Of a stretch of DNA of 30,063 nt, positions 28,316-30,063 are shown piece after piece; position 1 is the first letter of the stretch, and the number at the start of each line of letters is the position of its first letter. Source of the DNA: a virus; IMG/VR virus record IMGVR_UViG_3300008012_000108, positions 1-30,063 of that record. One strand, written 5' to 3'. The translations under genes were made by a program, and so were the position numbers. The notes below the pieces were generated by a model that was given only the letters and a program-made list of their open reading frames with translations, ran no database searches and was not told the DNA's origin.

Positions 28316-30063
28316 TTAAGGCGCGTAGTTTCTTTCGAGCGGGGCAATGACCGAGAAGTCTTGACCAGACGCATCAGCAATTGTAAAGTTTGATGATATC
28401 CATTGTGCTTTATCCGTTCCTACCGCACGAATTGTGACAGGTACCTCAGTTTCAGTAATTCTGTCTTCTTCTGCACCTTGATTGGGTTGGGTATTAGCAG
28501 TGTATGCAAACGACCACTCATACTTACTATCAGCGTTCAAAGCCGGAGTACCAACTCCACTCGCAAGAGTTCCTTGAATTTCATTGTTCGTAGAATCCAA
28601 AACAATGACCGCATCAGGCGAATCGACAGGGTTGAACCGTAAGAATCCAGTTGCTGTCTGACTTGTTGCATAACCACCCTGATTAGACAAATCGTCAATA
28701 TATGATACACTTATCACATCACCACCACCAGCAGAAACACCGCTAGTTACTTTAAATACGCCGTCTAGTCCAGCATTAGTGAATCCGGTAAACTTCATAT
28801 ATGAATCAGTGTCGATGTCGTATGTGAAGTTTCCTGCATCACGAGTAATAGTACCAACACCCGCTGCGTTACCCGCATAAGTCAACCCTGTTGAAGCCGC
28901 TTCTTCGTGTTGTTGAGTGTAAGTAAAGAACATGGTGAAGGATGCAGCTGCATCTGCCAGTAAGTTACTTGTTGCAAGATCCCCAAAGGAAATGAATCCA
29001 GTTGCAATTTTCGGAAACGCTTCAAGGTCGCCATCATTGTCACGGAGTTTAACATTACCAATTACACCACTTGGCCAGTTGTAGAATAGTACACCAGTAC
29101 CATCTGTGACTGTTGCTCTATCTAAGTTACCGACACCCCATTGCGCAGAATTTGGCGTTAGAAGGTTTACTGATTCAAGAACAGCACCAACAAACTTCAA
29201 CATGGCATCAGAAGTCTTACCATTCTGGGTTCCAGTGTTACCAGCTTCAATATCTGAATCAAAATCAATAGAACCACTCTGACGTAATTGATATTGTACC
29301 CAAGAGTATAATTCTTTCAGAGTCAATTGACCATTTGCAGAAGAACCATCTCGTGCATTAATTGTAACACCGAATGATGAGTTTGCATTATTCAAGTCAG
29401 TAGTAAAGTACTGTCCTGATACTTGATCCAAGTTATGGAATATGATGTGAGGTCCGTTAATAAACTTAACGTCTTCAGCGCCAGCAGTTGTTACTTGGAT
29501 TGCTTTATTTAATGTGATTGTCGTCGCGTCATCTACAGAGTCTACTCTTGTACCACCAGCAAAAATTTCATTACCTCCAATTTGTTCACTGTATACATAT
29601 GAACCCACAACAATACCTGTGGTGTCGGCAACATTCAAAGTTGTTCCGCTGTTTACACCAGTAATTGTCGTATCAACAGTAACTGCATCATACTTTTGAC
29701 CAGCACCATTGGCAGCTTCAATCTGTACGTCTGTAACTGTAGGAGTAACACCATCTGCAGCCAAATAATCAAGGTCAGTCGCTTCACTCAATGGGAAACG
29801 ATATACTTGGAAGTTAATGTTACCAGTACCAGTACCACCAGCATCTGGAATACCAATGTCTGGAGTGGAAGATTTACCGTAAGTCTTTCCTTCTGTTCTA
29901 ATGAAAAGAGAAAGAACTTGATTAGTAAAATCACCAGCATCGTCAACTGCATTGTCAATTTGAATCGCTTCGTTGACTGGTCCAAGGAAATCAAAATCCA
30001 CAGGAGATGTCCAAGTTTCAGTAGAAGTGTCGTAGAATGCGTAGTAAACACGATCACCCATGA
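28316..30063 (-). CDS. Large virion structural protein, C-terminal part (runs off the window)
   Basis: At least 581 residues; the frame is open to the window edge and the ATG at 30061 is probably internal, because the visible N-terminus (GDRVYYAFYDTSTETW) looks like the middle of a domain. The composition is Thr/Asp/Gly-rich with repeated beta motifs (TTITGVNSGTTLNVADTTGI, YKF-type strands) and a conserved-looking segment LKELYSWVQYQLRQSG.IDFDSD.. that occurs in marine T4-like structural proteins. A tail-fibre, baseplate or decoration role is likely. It ends before a strong terminator. Confidence 0.65.
   Translation of the reverse strand, partial: MGDRVYYAFYDTSTETWTSPVDFDFLGPVNEAIQIDNAVDDAGDFTNQVLSLFIRTEGKTYGKSSTPDIGIPDAGGTGTGNINFQVYRFPLSEATDLDYLAADGVTPTVTDVQIEAANGAGQKYDAVTVDTTITGVNSGTTLNVADTTGIVVGSYVYSEQIGGNEIFAGGTRVDSVDDATTITLNKAIQVTTAGAEDVKFINGPHIIFHNLDQVSGQYFTTDLNNANSSFGVTINARDGSSANGQLTLKELYSWVQYQLRQSGSIDFDSDIEAGNTGTQNGKTSDAMLKFVGAVLESVNLLTPNSAQWGVGNLDRATVTDGTGVLFYNWPSGVIGNVKLRDNDGDLEAFPKIATGFISFGDLATSNLLADAAASFTMFFTYTQQHEEAASTGLTYAGNAAGVGTITRDAGNFTYDIDTDSYMKFTGFTNAGLDGVFKVTSGVSAGGGDVISVSYIDDLSNQGGYATSQTATGFLRFNPVDSPDAVIVLDSTNNEIQGTLASGVGTPALNADSKYEWSFAYTANTQPNQGAEEDRITETEVPVTIRAVGTDKAQWISSNFTIADASGQDFSVIAPLERNYAP

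Overview
The window is a piece of a strictly lytic T4-like myovirus (Straboviridae/Kyanoviridae-type) genome, probably from a marine phage. The evidence is direct: the T4 replication, recombination, late-transcription and capsid-assembly genes lie in syntenic order (gp41, uvsX, gp43, regA, gp62, gp44, gp45, gp46, gp47, gp55, uvsW, uvsY, gp23, gp22, gp21, a gp67/68-like core gene). Typical marine T4-like additions are also present: a small heat-shock protein, a cytidylyltransferase, a sulfotransferase, a glycosyltransferase, and large Gly/Thr/Asn-rich virion proteins. No photosynthesis, integrase, IS or CRISPR features are visible. Host identity cannot be decided; the early promoters are close to the bacterial sigma70 consensus.

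All genes are on the minus strand, so transcription runs from high to low coordinates. From right to left: (a) 19,082-30,063 is the late/virion module, with three large structural proteins, small core proteins, prohead protease gp21, scaffold gp22, major capsid protein gp23 and a tail-tube-like protein. It has two intrinsic terminators and three exact T4 late-promoter boxes (TATAAATA). (b) 13,152-19,104 is the recombination/late-switch module: uvsY, uvsW, an Sm-like small protein, sigma factor gp55, and nuclease complex gp47/gp46. (c) 9,774-13,180 holds sliding clamp gp45, clamp loader gp44/gp62 with a sulfotransferase gene inserted between the two loader genes, and the translational repressor RegA. 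(d) 8,790-9,741 is a small operon of hsp20 plus three tiny, translationally coupled genes, two of which look membrane-anchored and one membrane-like. (e) 1-8,712 holds a GT25-like glycosyltransferase, DNA polymerase gp43, an AEP-like primase candidate, a degenerate UDP-sugar-dehydrogenase-like protein, UvsX, helicase gp41, a small membrane protein, a cytidylyltransferase and the start of a DUF3310-like gene with a GTG start.

The most interesting signals are regulatory. The hsp20 leader can fold into two hairpins; the second pairs the Shine-Dalgarno sequence with a UUGCU motif, as in ROSE-type RNA thermometers. The promoters of gp43 and of the primase-like gene are TTGACA-17-TATAAT with the predicted transcription start exactly on the A of the ATG and no Shine-Dalgarno, so they look leaderless. 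One late-promoter box sits the same way before a capsid-module gene. The gp45-gp44 gap holds a 71-nt tRNA-Gly(UCC)-like structure with encoded CCA but abnormal D and T arms. The gp55 promoter shares a palindromic pair of -35 boxes with an antisense promoter pointing into uvsW/uvsY. The gp45 promoter carries a 33-bp-spaced direct repeat that looks like an operator.

Functionally the window encodes most of a T4-type replisome (polymerase, clamp, loader, helicase, possible primase), recombination-dependent replication (UvsX/UvsY/UvsW, gp46/gp47), the clamp-linked late-transcription sigma factor, and prohead assembly and maturation.
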